Shown: positions 54,692-55,403 of the stretch, one piece after another | Position numbering within the stretch: position 1 is the stretch's first letter | How the letters are laid out: each line of letters opens with the position of its first letter | Origin: Saccharomonospora sp. CUA-673 | GTDB lineage: Bacteria > Actinomycetota > Actinomycetes > Mycobacteriales > Pseudonocardiaceae | Assembly (NCBI RefSeq): GCF_001942305.1 | Contig: NZ_MKKE01000027.1 | Span: forward strand, 1-55,403 | DNA length: 55,403 bases | Direction of reading: 5' to 3' | Made by a program: the position numbers and the translations under genes | The notes under the pieces: generated by a model | The model's input: only the letters and a program-made list of their open reading frames with translations | Databases searched by the model: none | What the model was told of the DNA's origin: nothing

Positions 54692-55168
54692 GTGACGCTC
54701 CAAGCTCAGTGCTGGGTCCACGACGCCGGCCAGCCACCGGTCGAGAAGGTTGCAGAGCTGGCGACCAGTGAAGAGGTCCGGGCGTTCGTGACGACGCTCG
54801 CCGACGAGACGGTGAGTGACGCGATCCTGACCCACTTCTCGCGTCCCCGTGTCGACACGGGGATTCCCGATGACGATGCTCCGCGCGGTTATCTCACAAT
54901 GCCGGATCACTCGGTCATCGTCGGCATCCACGGAGACCGAGGGGCGCTCTCGTACCGCGGCAACGACGGGCGCGGCTCCGACCCCGTTCATCTCTACAGT
55001 CGCGGTGATGGTCCGGATCAGCCGGTGCTGTACGAGACCGACGAGTTCCCGCCCCACTGCGAGGTCCCGATCGAGGCGGTTGCCGACGCTCTGATCGAGT
55101 TCCTCGACACCGCGAAACGCCCCCTCAACCTCGCTTGGCAACCCGAGAGCGCCCCCGCAGCGGGCTAG
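54692..55168 (+). CDS. Imm1-family immunity protein
   Basis: The 158-residue product fits the Imm1 family of polymorphic-toxin immunity proteins, with the alternating pattern VIVGIHGDRGALSYRGNDGRGSDPVHLYSRGDG followed by FPPHCEVPIEAVADALIEFLDTAKRP. An upstream in-frame ATG at 54671 is an alternative start; GTG 54692 has GAAGGGA eleven bases before it. No toxin gene lies next to it in the window. It follows the enzymatic operon by about 150 bases, so it may be transcribed with it. Confidence 0.7.
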   Translation: MTLQAQCWVHDAGQPPVEKVAELATSEEVRAFVTTLADETVSDAILTHFSRPRVDTGIPDDDAPRGYLTMPDHSVIVGIHGDRGALSYRGNDGRGSDPVHLYSRGDGPDQPVLYETDEFPPHCEVPIEAVADALIEFLDTAKRPLNLAWQPESAPAAG

Positions 55169-55333
55169 GTCCGTTGCTGCCGTGAATCGTAGGCGGCCCC
55201 TGCTCCCTTACGCGGTTCGCGCGGGGACGATCTCGGTCCACGGTTCCCTGAGCGTTCGCAGGTGAAGGCCTGCTGCCTCTAGAGTCGTGCGGTCGAGGCT
55301 GCCGTGACTGGGCCCCGTTTGGTGGTCCAGTGG

Positions 55334-55403
55334 TTATGAGAGTGCGGGTTGGTTGGTGATCCACTGCTCGCGGAAGGTGGTCGGGGGTTGGCCGCCGAGC
55401 GAG
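55334..55403 (-). mobile_element. 3' end of a transposase gene (IS3-like integrase core), cut by window edge
   Basis: The last 70 bases, read leftward, encode SLGGQPPTTFREQWITNQPA and stop at 55334. The S-LGG-PP ending resembles the C-terminus of rve-type transposases of the IS3 group. Only 22 residues are visible, so the family is tentative. No inverted repeat end can be confirmed from this side. Confidence 0.45.

Noticed and set aside
43439..55403. Right attachment site (second copy of the tRNA-Ala 3' end)
   Set aside because: I looked for the TTCGAATCCCC and TAGCTCCA sequences and found no second copy in the window, so the right border of the element is not placed.

Overview
The window is GC-rich actinomycete DNA, most likely from the order Pseudonocardiales (Saccharomonospora/Amycolatopsis type). 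The clues are the DUF222-HNH gene, the DUF5753/DUF397 regulator pair, type-VII-secretion-type genes next to YbaB-like proteins, an IdeR-type iron box and frequent ATGA/GTGA stop-start overlaps. About twenty genes are broken by a single frame change, nearly always as if one base were missing. I treat these as probable sequencing deletions and give each gene its full span.

Region 1 (1-25.3 kb) looks like chromosome. It holds a truncated DUF222-HNH gene, two overlapping CNNM/CorC-type membrane genes, a Tat-exported PhoX-like phosphatase and an IclR regulator divergent from a histidine-utilisation operon (hutH-hutU-hutF-hutI). Next come a small unknown operon, a dienelactone hydrolase, a voltage-sensor-like membrane protein, a lone MNT nucleotidyltransferase, the helicase gene hrpB and a DsbA-like thioredoxin. 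A four-gene cluster follows (WXG100-like protein, NlpC/P60 hydrolase without signal peptide, two YbaB-like proteins). A siderophore ABC transporter with an iron box closes the region.

Region 2 (25.3-43.4 kb) is an integrated conjugative-type element. It starts at tRNA-Ala(GGC); a large serine recombinase reads out of the element through the tRNA on the opposite strand. Inward lie three methyltransferase-like genes, then a T4SS start (pilin-like protein, VirB6/TrbL-like protein, PrgI-like protein). The PrgI-like gene is cut short where it meets a complete, oppositely oriented Tad/Flp pilus operon. No VirB4, VirD4 or relaxase gene is visible. A prepilin peptidase lies divergent from the tad operon.

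Region 3 (43.4-55.4 kb) is accessory. After a hypothetical gene and several small ORFs comes an XRE-DUF5753/DUF397 pair with a cluster of TACTCA repeats in front. Behind a 550-base leader is a tight five-gene operon: an archaeal-type methionine adenosyltransferase, a histidine phosphatase fused to a full-length seryl-tRNA synthetase, a GT4 glycosyltransferase, an alanyl-tRNA-synthetase-like core protein and an APH(6)/hydroxyurea-type small-molecule kinase. An Imm1 immunity gene and the 3' end of a transposase gene close the window. I know of no described pathway with this five-gene combination. It is the best candidate here for an undescribed system, possibly an aminoacyl-tRNA-dependent natural-product pathway with kinase/phosphatase self-protection. 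That reading is an inference from gene content.
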